Below, piece by piece: positions 1 to 5,319 of a DNA stretch of 5,319 nucleotides. The DNA is from an uncultured beta proteobacterium (lineage in GTDB: Bacteria; Pseudomonadota; Gammaproteobacteria; Burkholderiales; Burkholderiaceae_C). The stretch is from the NCBI GenBank assembly GCA_903914985.1, contig CAIWRE010000094.1:1-5319 (forward strand), given 5' to 3'. The notes beneath the pieces are model-generated. The model was not told where the DNA came from and did no database searches. It saw nothing but the letters and a program-made list of their open reading frames with translations. The translations under genes and the position numbers were made by a program. Within the stretch, counting starts at the first letter, position 1, and the number at the start of each line of letters is the position of its first letter.

Positions 1-1095
1 AATGCGCGCCATTCGCCGATTGAAGACAAGGAGTTGGAAGAGTATTTGTCCACCCGGACCTTGGATTTGTTGGCCACGGTGGACAAGCAGGACGCGCTAC
101 AGGGGGCGGAGTACGTGATCGTGGCCACGCCCACCGACTACGACGTGCAGACGAACTACTTTAATACCCGCTCGGTGGAGTCGGTGGTGGCCGATGTGGC
201 AGCCATCAATCCCAAGGCTTGCGTGGTGATCAAGTCCACTGTGCCAGTGGGATTTACAGCGGGTCTGGCCCAACAGTTTCCGGGTTTGAAGATCTTGTTC
301 TCTCCCGAGTTTTTGCGCGAAGGCCGCGCCCTCTTTGACAATTTGCATCCCAGCCGGATCGTGGTGGGCGACACCTCGCCAGCACCAGACGATGGCGTTA
401 GCGCAGCGCGCTCGCCCTCTTCGCAAGCCCGGCGTTTTGCAGAGCTATTGCAGGAAGGAGCGCTCAAAGAGAGCGTGCCCGTGTTGCTGACCGGCAGTAC
501 CGAGGCGGAAGCCATCAAGCTGTTTGCCAATACCTACCTGGCAATGCGGGTGGCGTATTTCAATGAACTGGACAGCTATGCCGCATCGCTGGGAATGGAC
601 ACACGCCAGATCATCGACGGTGTCTGTCTGGACCCGCGGATTGGCAACCATTACAACAACCCATCGTTTGGCTATGGCGGATATTGCCTGCCCAAAGACA
701 CCAAGCAACTGCTGGCAAATTACAGCGAGGTGCCGCAAAACTTGATTCGTGCGGTGGTGGATGCGAACAGCACACGCAAAGATTTTGTGGCCTTTGATAT
801 TCTGAAGCGCAATCCCAAGGTGGTCGGCATTTACCGCCTGGTGATGAAGGCGGGCAGCGACAATTTCCGGGCCAGCAGCGTGCAGGGCGTGATGAAGCGG
901 CTGAAGGCCAAAGGCGTGCAAGTGATTGTGTATGAGCCGGTCCTGCACGAAACTGAGTTTTTCCGCTCGCCGGTGGTGAACGATTTGGCCGCTTTCAAAG
1001 CCCAGGCCGATGTGATTGTTGCCAACCGCTTGACGGATGAGCTACAGGACGTGAAGGAACGGGTGTATACACGCGATTTGTTTGGACAAGACTGA
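1..1095 (+). CDS. ugd: UDP-glucose 6-dehydrogenase, 5' end cut off by the window
   Basis: Cytosolic enzyme that oxidises UDP-glucose twice with NAD+ to give UDP-glucuronate, a precursor for surface polysaccharides, lipid A modification and other glycans. The visible 364 residues follow E. coli Ugd almost end to end. They include the ATPTDYD loop, KSTVPVGFT, FSPEFLREG, the NLHPSRIV segment, EAEAIKLFANTYLAMRVAYF, and GYGGYCLPKD with the catalytic Cys codon at 685-687. The end, VYTRDLFGQD, is the usual one. The reading frame is open from base 1, where NARHSPI aligns with about residue 39 of E. coli Ugd. The true start and the N-terminal GxGYVG Rossmann motif therefore lie upstream, and a TTG at 34 is only an internal Leu codon. 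One oddity is an extra stretch of about 14 residues near 379-420. First visible gene of a tight four-gene plus-strand unit. Identification is very secure. Confidence 0.97.
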   Translation, partial: NARHSPIEDKELEEYLSTRTLDLLATVDKQDALQGAEYVIVATPTDYDVQTNYFNTRSVESVVADVAAINPKACVVIKSTVPVGFTAGLAQQFPGLKILFSPEFLREGRALFDNLHPSRIVVGDTSPAPDDGVSAARSPSSQARRFAELLQEGALKESVPVLLTGSTEAEAIKLFANTYLAMRVAYFNELDSYAASLGMDTRQIIDGVCLDPRIGNHYNNPSFGYGGYCLPKDTKQLLANYSEVPQNLIRAVVDANSTRKDFVAFDILKRNPKVVGIYRLVMKAGSDNFRASSVQGVMKRLKAKGVQVIVYEPVLHETEFFRSPVVNDLAAFKAQADVIVANRLTDELQDVKERVYTRDLFGQD

Positions 1096-1099
1096 GGGG
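1094..1099 (+). promoter_or_regulatory. Shine-Dalgarno site for the second gene, overlapping the ugd stop codon
   Basis: The purine run GAGGGG begins inside the TGA stop of ugd (1093-1095) and sits 4 bases before the ATG at 1104. It supports that start codon and suggests that ribosomes finishing ugd reinitiate on the next gene. Confidence 0.6.
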
Positions 1100-1103
1100 C
1101 CCT

Positions 1104-1931
1104 ATGAAATTTCCTTTCTCGCTATTTGGCAAAAAACCCCAGCCTGCAGAAAGGGATCTCGAAGAGCCCGGCTTGGAGCCGGCACCTTTTCCGGTGGAGC
1201 AGGCGGTGGCTCAGGTGCAGGCGGCAACGGGACTGCAGTTTGCGCCTATGCCTTCGCAGCAGTCCGAGCTTCAAGAGGCAGCGGCCGTACTGACGGTGCT
1301 GGATCACCCGGCGTCAGCCCCCCCGGCACCGGCGGCGCCCGCCGTGATGGCGCCGGCAGTAGCCGCCGTTGCGCAAGCAGCACCGGTGGCGCCGCCAGCA
1401 GCTGCGGTCCCCGCAGAGCCGGCGGCCCTGGCGTCACCAGCTGAGGCACCGCAAGCTGCGCCGTCTGCGCCCCCCGAACCGGCGGCCGTCGAATCTGTCG
1501 TGGGCCGCGACGAGGTCATTGCCGCTTACCGCCTGTTTTTGCGGCGCGACCCGGAGTCCGACCCGGTGATTGCGCCGCGCCTGGGCATGGCCCGGGAGAA
1601 ACTGCTCAGCTCTTTCATGGTGTCGCCCGAGTTTTTGCAGCGTGGTGAAAACGTCAATCTTGTTCTTGAGGCCGCAAAGTCGGTGGAGCAACGCCAGGCC
1701 ACTGCCGCTACCCCTGGGGTTCCTGTTATGACCTCGGCGGACACCGTCGCCGCCATGCGGATTTTTTGGCCTGAGCCTCAAAGCCAGGCGATTCAACCCC
1801 AGCCCGGGGACAGCGCGGACAGGGCTTTGTCCCAGCTGATGCGGTCGGAGCAATTTCAGACCAATGCCTTCAATGCCCAGTTGGTAACTGCACTGGCCAA
1901 ACAGATCATTGACCGGCTGAACCCGAAGTGA
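1104..1931 (+). CDS. Uncharacterised protein with Ala/Pro linker and two DUF4214-like modules
   Basis: A 275-residue protein that I cannot name. It opens with a short basic stretch (MKFPFSLFGKK) without a convincing signal peptide or membrane helix, so it is probably cytosolic. Residues about 69-129 are a low-complexity Ala/Pro linker. Residues about 136-179 (DEVIAAYRLFLRRDPES through SPEFLQ) look like the short helical module of DUF4214 and related glycosyltransferase/methyltransferase-associated repeats, typically written YR..LGR.P...FL.S.EF. Residues about 213-253 (DTVAAMRIFWPEPQS through SEQFQ) appear to be a degenerate second copy. The ATG is preceded by a good ribosome site and lies 8 bases after ugd; the next gene starts 10 bases after its stop. 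Its place between ugd and a GT41-like gene suggests an accessory role in glycan or glycoprotein assembly, perhaps as a binding or scaffold protein. That role is inference; the coding call is firm. Confidence 0.85.
   Translation: MKFPFSLFGKKPQPAERDLEEPGLEPAPFPVEQAVAQVQAATGLQFAPMPSQQSELQEAAAVLTVLDHPASAPPAPAAPAVMAPAVAAVAQAAPVAPPAAAVPAEPAALASPAEAPQAAPSAPPEPAAVESVVGRDEVIAAYRLFLRRDPESDPVIAPRLGMAREKLLSSFMVSPEFLQRGENVNLVLEAAKSVEQRQATAATPGVPVMTSADTVAAMRIFWPEPQSQAIQPQPGDSADRALSQLMRSEQFQTNAFNAQLVTALAKQIIDRLNPK
1308..1490 (+). other. Ala/Pro-rich low-complexity linker inside the second gene
   Basis: About 61 codons dominated by Ala and Pro, with a few Glu, Val, Ser and Gln, encoded by GC-rich triplets. 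It resembles a flexible, extended spacer between the N-terminal segment and the twin helical modules. Its compositional bias opens long spurious frames on both strands here, which I do not regard as genes. Confidence 0.8.
1509..1640 (+). repeat. First DUF4214-like module (protein-level repeat copy 1)
   Basis: Residues 136-179 of the second gene. Key positions are D-x-V-x-x-A-Y-R-x-F-L near the start, R-R-D-P-E-S in the turn, and F-M-V-S-P-E-F at the end. This is the better preserved of the two copies and matches the general pattern of DUF4214-like helical repeats. Confidence 0.55.
1740..1862 (+). repeat. Second, degenerate DUF4214-like module (protein-level repeat copy 2)
   Basis: Residues 213-253 of the second gene. 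Positions shared with copy 1, in order, are D-x-V, an Ala, then R-x-F, a P-x-S turn, an L-S/L-x-x-x-M helix and S-E/P-x-F at the end. The tyrosine and the basic turn of copy 1 are lost (WPEP instead of LRRDP). Similarity is at protein level only; no DNA-level repeat is obvious. Confidence 0.45.
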
Positions 1932-1941
1932 GCCACCCGCG

Positions 1942-2493
1942 ATGAGTATCCGCCAACTGAACGCAAGCTATGTCCCGGAGGAAGACCGCGTGATGCTGCG
2001 GTTTACCACCGATACGCAGGAGGAATACCGGCTCTGGCTGACGCGTGCTGTGGTCGGTACCTTGCTTGATCAGACACAGGCTTTGGCAGTGAAAGCGCTG
2101 GAACAGCAAGGCAATGTGCACCAGGCTAAAGAGGTTGCACAGTTCAAGCAACAGGCCTTGCAGCAGTCCGCAACCTATACGCAATTTGAGGGCGCAGCGC
2201 GCTTTCCTTTGGGTGCGGAGCCGGTGCTGGTGCGCACAGTGCAGGCGCAGTTTCGTGAAAACTCCTCCGTTCTGGTGCTGGCACTGGCGCGCGGACAAAA
2301 CCTCACCTTGACACTGAGCGAAGACCTGGTGGGAAAATTGCAGCTGCTGCTGCAAAAAATGAGTTCCGCTGCGCGTTGGGCACTTGGCTCGCCCGAAGCC
2401 GTGTACCCCAGCGCCCCTGCACAGGTGGCAGGCAAGGCGTCTGAACCCGCGGATTCACCCGACACTTCGACCCCGCCCAAGGTATTGCACTGA
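1942..2493 (+). CDS. Uncharacterised 183-residue protein
   Basis: I do not recognise a named family. The N-terminal part (SIRQLNASYVPEEDRVMLRF, then EEYRLWLTR) reads as two beta strands with charged turns. It is followed by a helical, Gln-rich stretch at about 38-80, then further strands (PVLVRTVQAQF, SVLVLALARG, LTLTLSEDLV), an amphipathic helix GKLQLLLQKM, and a Pro/Ser/Ala-rich tail from about residue 150. There is no signal peptide or membrane segment, so it is probably cytosolic. The start lies 10 bases after the previous stop. No strong Shine-Dalgarno site precedes it (only AAGTGAG at 1926-1932), which fits translational coupling. The stop overlaps the next start by one base, so it is probably made together with the GT41-like protein and may act with it. 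That partnership is an inference from gene order. Confidence 0.85.
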   Translation: MSIRQLNASYVPEEDRVMLRFTTDTQEEYRLWLTRAVVGTLLDQTQALAVKALEQQGNVHQAKEVAQFKQQALQQSATYTQFEGAARFPLGAEPVLVRTVQAQFRENSSVLVLALARGQNLTLTLSEDLVGKLQLLLQKMSSAARWALGSPEAVYPSAPAQVAGKASEPADSPDTSTPPKVLH

Positions 2494-2495
2494 TG
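2479..2495 (+). promoter_or_regulatory. Overlapping stop/start (TGATG) with weak upstream AAGG
   Basis: The TGA of the third gene (2491-2493) shares its A with the ATG of the fourth (2493-2495). A weak AAGG at 2479-2482 lies 10 bases ahead. The arrangement is typical of translational coupling. A second in-frame ATG at 2508-2510 is an alternative start that would shorten the protein by five residues. Confidence 0.6.
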
Positions 2496-3914
2496 GGCGG
2501 CTCGGCGATGGGAGCTGAGCAAGCGCTCGCCTTGGCCCAGCTGGCCTTGCAGCAAGCCCGTTGGACCGAGGCGCACGCAGGATTTTCAGAGGCTCTTCGC
2601 GCTATGCCCCGCTCGCCCCAGGTCCACCATAACCTGGCGGTATGCCAGTTGGCGTTGGGGCAGCATGCACTGGCCAGTCGCAGTGCCGCGACGGCCATTG
2701 CATTGCTGCCCTCCTTATGGCAAAGCCGGCTGATTCTTGGCAAAGCGCTTCAGACGCTGGGCCAATCGGAAGCCGCTGACGCCGCCTTTGCGCAATTGCT
2801 GGAATTACAGCCGGGCAATGGCGACGCTCTGCTAGCGCGCGCCGGGCTGGCCATCAACGTGTTTGGCCTGCCTCTGCAGGCGATGCAATGGGTCAAGCCC
2901 TTGTTGGCCGATCCCGCGCACGCTCAGGATGCCCAACTCAGCACCCTGATGGCAAGTCTTTATGACCGCGATATCTCAGCCTCGGCGCTGTCGCAAGCGG
3001 TCATGGCCTTTTCCAGGCAACACCTGCGTTTGCCCGCGGGGCTGCTGCCGCCCTTGCCTCCTTCACCACCGGGGCGTCGCCCACGCGTTGCCTTGATCTC
3101 GCCCTTGTTTGGTGTGTCGCCGGTCTATTTTTTGACGATCGCGGGATGGCGCCATGTGGCCAAAGGCTCGGACATCGTGGTATTGAACCGTGGGCACCTT
3201 GCCGACTGGGCCACCGAGCAATTCAAGGCTCTGGCCACCGAGTGGTGGGACGTGCAGGAAATGCCCGCGCCCGACTTGGCACAGCGCATTCACCAGGCCG
3301 ATATCGATGTTCTCTACGACCTAGGTGGCTGGATGGACCCGGTAGCGCTCAAAGCGCTGTCGGCCAAACCGGCGCGGGCGATGTACAAATGGGTCGGTGG
3401 CCAAAGCCTGACCACCGGGCTGGAGACTTTTGACGGCTGGATTGGCGATGAATGGCAATCGCCCCTTGCTTTGCAGCACTTGTACTCTGAGCCTTTGGTG
3501 AATATTCCGGGTGGCTACGCAAGCTATACGCCGGCGCCTTACTTGCCCGATGCGCCGGTTCACAAGCACTCGACGCCGGTGATTTTTTCCAATCCGGCCA
3601 AATTGTCACGGGGCTTTTTGGCCTGGCTGGCCAAGCAGCCCGGCCCCAAGATTTTTATGCACCGCCAGTTTCAGTTTGAGCGCACCCGCGACAATGTGCT
3701 GCAAGTGATCGGGGCGGCCAATGCGGAGTTTGTGTGTCCGCAAAGTCACCGAGAGGCGCTGGCGGTGCTGGGGCGGCATGAGTGGATGATCGACACCTTT
3801 CCCTACAGCAGCGGTCTCACCGCCCGCGAAGCGGTGGCAATGGGCATGAAGGTAAAGACGTTTACCGGTGAGCTTTTTTGCGAGCGGCACAGCTTGCACC
3901 TCAAAGCCAACTAA
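2493..3914 (+). CDS. TPR protein with SPINDLY/OGT-like (GT41) glycosyltransferase domain
   Basis: A 473-residue probable cytosolic glycosyltransferase that, by family, would move a sugar from a UDP- or other nucleotide-sugar onto Ser/Thr of a protein. About three TPR-like helix pairs occupy residues 8-108. A Pro-rich hinge (186-194) leads to the catalytic region at about 197-470. GT41 landmarks are RVALISPLFG (198-207), DIDVLYDLGGW (270-280), AKPARAMYKWVGGQSLTTGL (291-310), GWIGDEWQSP (315-324), the SYTP loop (344-347), VIFSNPAKL (363-371; K370 matches the UDP-binding Lys of OGT) and IDTFPYSSGLTAREA (433-447). The His that follows FGN in human OGT is replaced (FGVSP), and the HTT motif becomes GLT. 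The protein stops soon after FCERHSLHL, short of the usual C-terminal helices. Last gene of the plus-strand unit. The family call is solid; donor, acceptor and activity are not shown. Confidence 0.85.
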   Translation: MGGSAMGAEQALALAQLALQQARWTEAHAGFSEALRAMPRSPQVHHNLAVCQLALGQHALASRSAATAIALLPSLWQSRLILGKALQTLGQSEAADAAFAQLLELQPGNGDALLARAGLAINVFGLPLQAMQWVKPLLADPAHAQDAQLSTLMASLYDRDISASALSQAVMAFSRQHLRLPAGLLPPLPPSPPGRRPRVALISPLFGVSPVYFLTIAGWRHVAKGSDIVVLNRGHLADWATEQFKALATEWWDVQEMPAPDLAQRIHQADIDVLYDLGGWMDPVALKALSAKPARAMYKWVGGQSLTTGLETFDGWIGDEWQSPLALQHLYSEPLVNIPGGYASYTPAPYLPDAPVHKHSTPVIFSNPAKLSRGFLAWLAKQPGPKIFMHRQFQFERTRDNVLQVIGAANAEFVCPQSHREALAVLGRHEWMIDTFPYSSGLTAREAVAMGMKVKTFTGELFCERHSLHLKAN

Positions 3915-3916
3915 AA

Positions 3917-3936
3917 CCGCGCTTTTTTTGATGCGG
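3917..3936 (-). terminator. Possible weak terminator between the convergent genes
   Basis: The 28-base gap between the two stop codons holds CCGC and GCGG arms (4 pairs plus a possible G-U) around a loop of about 10-12 bases containing seven consecutive T/A. Read on the minus strand, the hairpin is followed by four T. The stem is short, so this is only a candidate. For the plus-strand unit the T run lies inside the loop and no good preceding stem is seen. Confidence 0.22.
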
Positions 3937-3942
3937 ACCCGT

Positions 3943-4578
3943 TCACGCAAACAGCTGCAGTAGCTGCGGGTTGTGCACTCTTGCCTCGAAACCGGTAGCA
4001 ACACGGGAGCGGTACAAGGCCCGGTCGACAGCACTGACAGCCGCGCTTTCCTTGTCCCAATCCACCTCCATCAAAAGGCTATGGGGTTCGTAGACATAAC
4101 GGCCTTGTTCGCGGGCAATCAGGGTGAGCTCGGTGTCTGCGAAATGGCTGCGGTAGGCTGCATGAAAAAATGCCCCGCCGTAAACGGATTGCGCCCAAGT
4201 GCGCTCTGCCAGTCCAAAGGCAGCCAGTTGGCCCTGCCACTTCCCGTCGTTAAAACCCAGCAAACCTGCCTTCCTGAATTGCAGGGCATCCACAGCGAGC
4301 GACAACCAGTTGCGCCCGGCAAATGCGTCTTGTGCCATGTAGCCGAACCAGGGGCTGCGCGTCGCCGCAAAAGCCTGGTTCACGGTGGCAATAAAGCCTT
4401 GGCGGCTCTCGTCATGCACCGCCAGCAGCAGTGAATCCAGACCAGCACGCGAGGCGGCCAGGCGTGCTGCACGCAGAGCTTGGGTTTCATCGATGTAAGG
4501 CATCACCATGACCGGACCGTCGCATGCGTCCAGTAGCCCGGGGATCAGGTCGGCTGCGCGCACGAAGCGAACTTGCAT
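3943..4578 (-). CDS. Putative compact glycosyltransferase, GT-A/family-2-like
   Basis: A 211-residue soluble protein. The order of segments resembles a small GT-A-type transferase. A first strand PVMVMPYIDET (22-32) is followed by a helix rich in Ala/Arg, a second strand LLLAVHDES (50-58) where family 2 enzymes have VDDGS, then WFGYMAQDAFAGR (77-89) at the place of the metal-binding DxD. Next come LLGFNDG (106-112), a YGGAFFHAAY loop (133-142), ADTELTLIAREQG (147-159), typical of the family 2 D-x-E-L acceptor side, and YVYEPHSLLMEVDW. The DxD is not canonical (AQDA), so activity is uncertain. The ATG at 4576-4578 has no clear Shine-Dalgarno site; an internal ATG at residue 24 would cut the first strand. 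It lies 51 bases downstream of the YghU gene in the same frame and converges on the GT41-like gene, with which it may share a glycosylation role (inference). Confidence 0.7.
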   Translation of the reverse strand: MQVRFVRAADLIPGLLDACDGPVMVMPYIDETQALRAARLAASRAGLDSLLLAVHDESRQGFIATVNQAFAATRSPWFGYMAQDAFAGRNWLSLAVDALQFRKAGLLGFNDGKWQGQLAAFGLAERTWAQSVYGGAFFHAAYRSHFADTELTLIAREQGRYVYEPHSLLMEVDWDKESAAVSAVDRALYRSRVATGFEARVHNPQLLQLFA

Positions 4579-4629
4579 GGTGGACTGAGGACAGGCGGGG
4601 CCGTTTACCAGTGCGCAGCGGCGAGTCGA

Positions 4630-5319
4630 TCAGGCCTGGGCCTGGAGCTTGTCCTGCGTTTGGGTGTCAAAGTCGCTGGCGTCGTGACGCTCATGCAACT
4701 GGTTCTCCAGCGGCCCCATGACCCGGTTGACCATGCGGCCCCGGCGCACGGCAGGGCGCTTGGCAATCTCGTCTGCCCAGCGGATGACGTGGGTGTACTC
4801 CTGCACCTGCAAGAACTCGCCCGCTTCGTACAGCTGCCCTTTTGACATGCCGCCATACCAGGGCCAGATGGCCATATCGGCAATCGTGTACTCGTCACCG
4901 GCAATGAAGCGGCTTTCGGCCAGGCGGCGATTGAGCACGTCCATTTGCCGCTTGACTTCCATGGCAAAACGGTCGATGGCGTATTCAATTTTGAACGGCG
5001 CATAGGCATAAAAATGGCCAAAACCACCGCCCAAAAAGGGTGCGCTGCCCATTTGCCAGAACAGCCAGGACATGCATTCGGCGCGCAAAGCCGGTTCGGT
5101 GGGTACAAAGCAGCCGAATTTTTCGGCCAGGTACATCAAAATTGCACCGGACTCAAACACCCGCACCGGTGTGTCGCCGCTGTAGTCGATCAGCGCCGGG
5201 ATTTTGGAGTTGGGGTTGGCGGCGACAAATCCGCTGCCGAACTGCGCGCCCTCGTTGATGCGCACCAGCCAGGCGTCGTATTCCGCACCGCTGTGGCCCA
5301 AGGCCAGCAGCTCTTCCAG
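4630..5319 (-). CDS. yghU: YghU-type glutathione S-transferase / disulfide reductase, 5' end cut off by the window
   Basis: Cytosolic glutathione transferase of the Nu class, known in E. coli YghU for reducing disulfides and organic peroxides with glutathione. The visible 229 residues align throughout with YghU. They start with LEELLALG, then TGAEYDAWL-like HSGAEYDAWL, NPNSKIPALID, RVFESGAILMYLAEKFG (the E-S pair binds the glutathione glutamyl group), FLGGGFGHFYAYAPFKIEYA, FIAGDEYTIADMAIWPW (the N-capping/hydrophobic-staple helix of GSTs), KRPAVRRGRMVNR and the characteristic tail LHERHDASDF. The frame is open to base 5319; a TTG at 5299-5301 is an internal Leu, not the start. About 60 N-terminal residues, including the Thr-Pro-Asn glutathione site, lie outside the window. 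Probably unrelated to the glycosylation genes. Confidence 0.96.
   Translation of the reverse strand: MEELLALGHSGAEYDAWLVRINEGAQFGSGFVAANPNSKIPALIDYSGDTPVRVFESGAILMYLAEKFGCFVPTEPALRAECMSWLFWQMGSAPFLGGGFGHFYAYAPFKIEYAIDRFAMEVKRQMDVLNRRLAESRFIAGDEYTIADMAIWPWYGGMSKGQLYEAGEFLQVQEYTHVIRWADEIAKRPAVRRGRMVNRVMGPLENQLHERHDASDFDTQTQDKLQAQA

Noticed and set aside
1246..1569. Several long open frames on both strands across the Ala/Pro-coding region.
   Set aside because: They come from GC-rich low-complexity codons of the second gene; their products are Arg/Pro- or Gly/Ala-rich with no domain features and no ribosome sites.
3905..3965. Frameshift in the GT41-like gene near its end that would hide a longer C-terminus.
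   Set aside because: Shifting the frame gives only about 20 residues (SKPTKTALFLMR onward) with no GT41 resemblance before a stop, and the other frame stops at once, so no lost continuation is visible.
3973..4434. A 153-codon plus-strand open frame opposite the putative GT gene.
   Set aside because: Its translation has no recognisable motif, while the minus-strand reading shows a coherent transferase-like order of segments; it is a shadow frame.
4579..4632. YghU and the putative GT gene are in the same minus frame, separated by one TGA and 17 open codons, hinting at a stop-readthrough fusion.
   Set aside because: YghU ends with its usual LHERHDASDF-type tail and the intervening codons (Ser-Thr-Arg-Arg-Cys onward) resemble no domain; the shared frame is most simply chance.
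1..5319. tRNA or rRNA genes, CRISPR arrays, insertion sequences, attachment sites or riboswitches.
   Set aside because: No cloverleaf-like or rRNA sequence, direct-repeat array, transposase, inverted terminal repeats or riboswitch-like leader was seen by reading; coding sequence fills nearly the whole window.

Overview
The window looks like a chromosomal piece of a GC-rich, Gram-negative proteobacterium. My best guess is a betaproteobacterium of the Comamonadaceae/Burkholderiales type. This rests on codon use, the Ala-rich proteins and the style of the YghU and UDP-glucose dehydrogenase homologues, and it is an inference rather than a placement. Six genes fill almost the whole window. Both outermost genes run off the window edges, and no gap is longer than about 51 bases.

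Left part, plus strand (1-3914): four genes are packed head to tail. They are the 3' nine-tenths of a UDP-glucose 6-dehydrogenase (ugd), an unrecognised protein with an Ala/Pro linker and two related DUF4214-like modules, an unrecognised 183-residue protein, and a TPR protein with a SPINDLY/OGT-like (GT41) glycosyltransferase domain. The gaps are 8 bases, 10 bases and a 1-base overlap, so they very probably form one transcription unit whose promoter lies upstream of the window.

Right part, minus strand (3943-5319): a 5'-truncated YghU-type glutathione transferase is followed by a compact 211-residue protein with glycosyltransferase-A-like features. The latter converges on the GT41-like gene with only 28 bases between the two stop codons.

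Reading the locus together: a nucleotide-sugar enzyme (UDP-glucose to UDP-glucuronate), a probable protein O-glycosyltransferase, a second possible glycosyltransferase and two accessory proteins suggest surface-polysaccharide or protein (for example flagellin or another surface protein) glycosylation. The acceptor and the transferred sugar cannot be read from this window. The most noteworthy points are the GT41-like enzyme, which appears to lack two residues thought to be important in OGT and to end early, and the twin-module protein encoded beside it. YghU is most likely an unrelated housekeeping neighbour marking the edge of the glycosylation locus.
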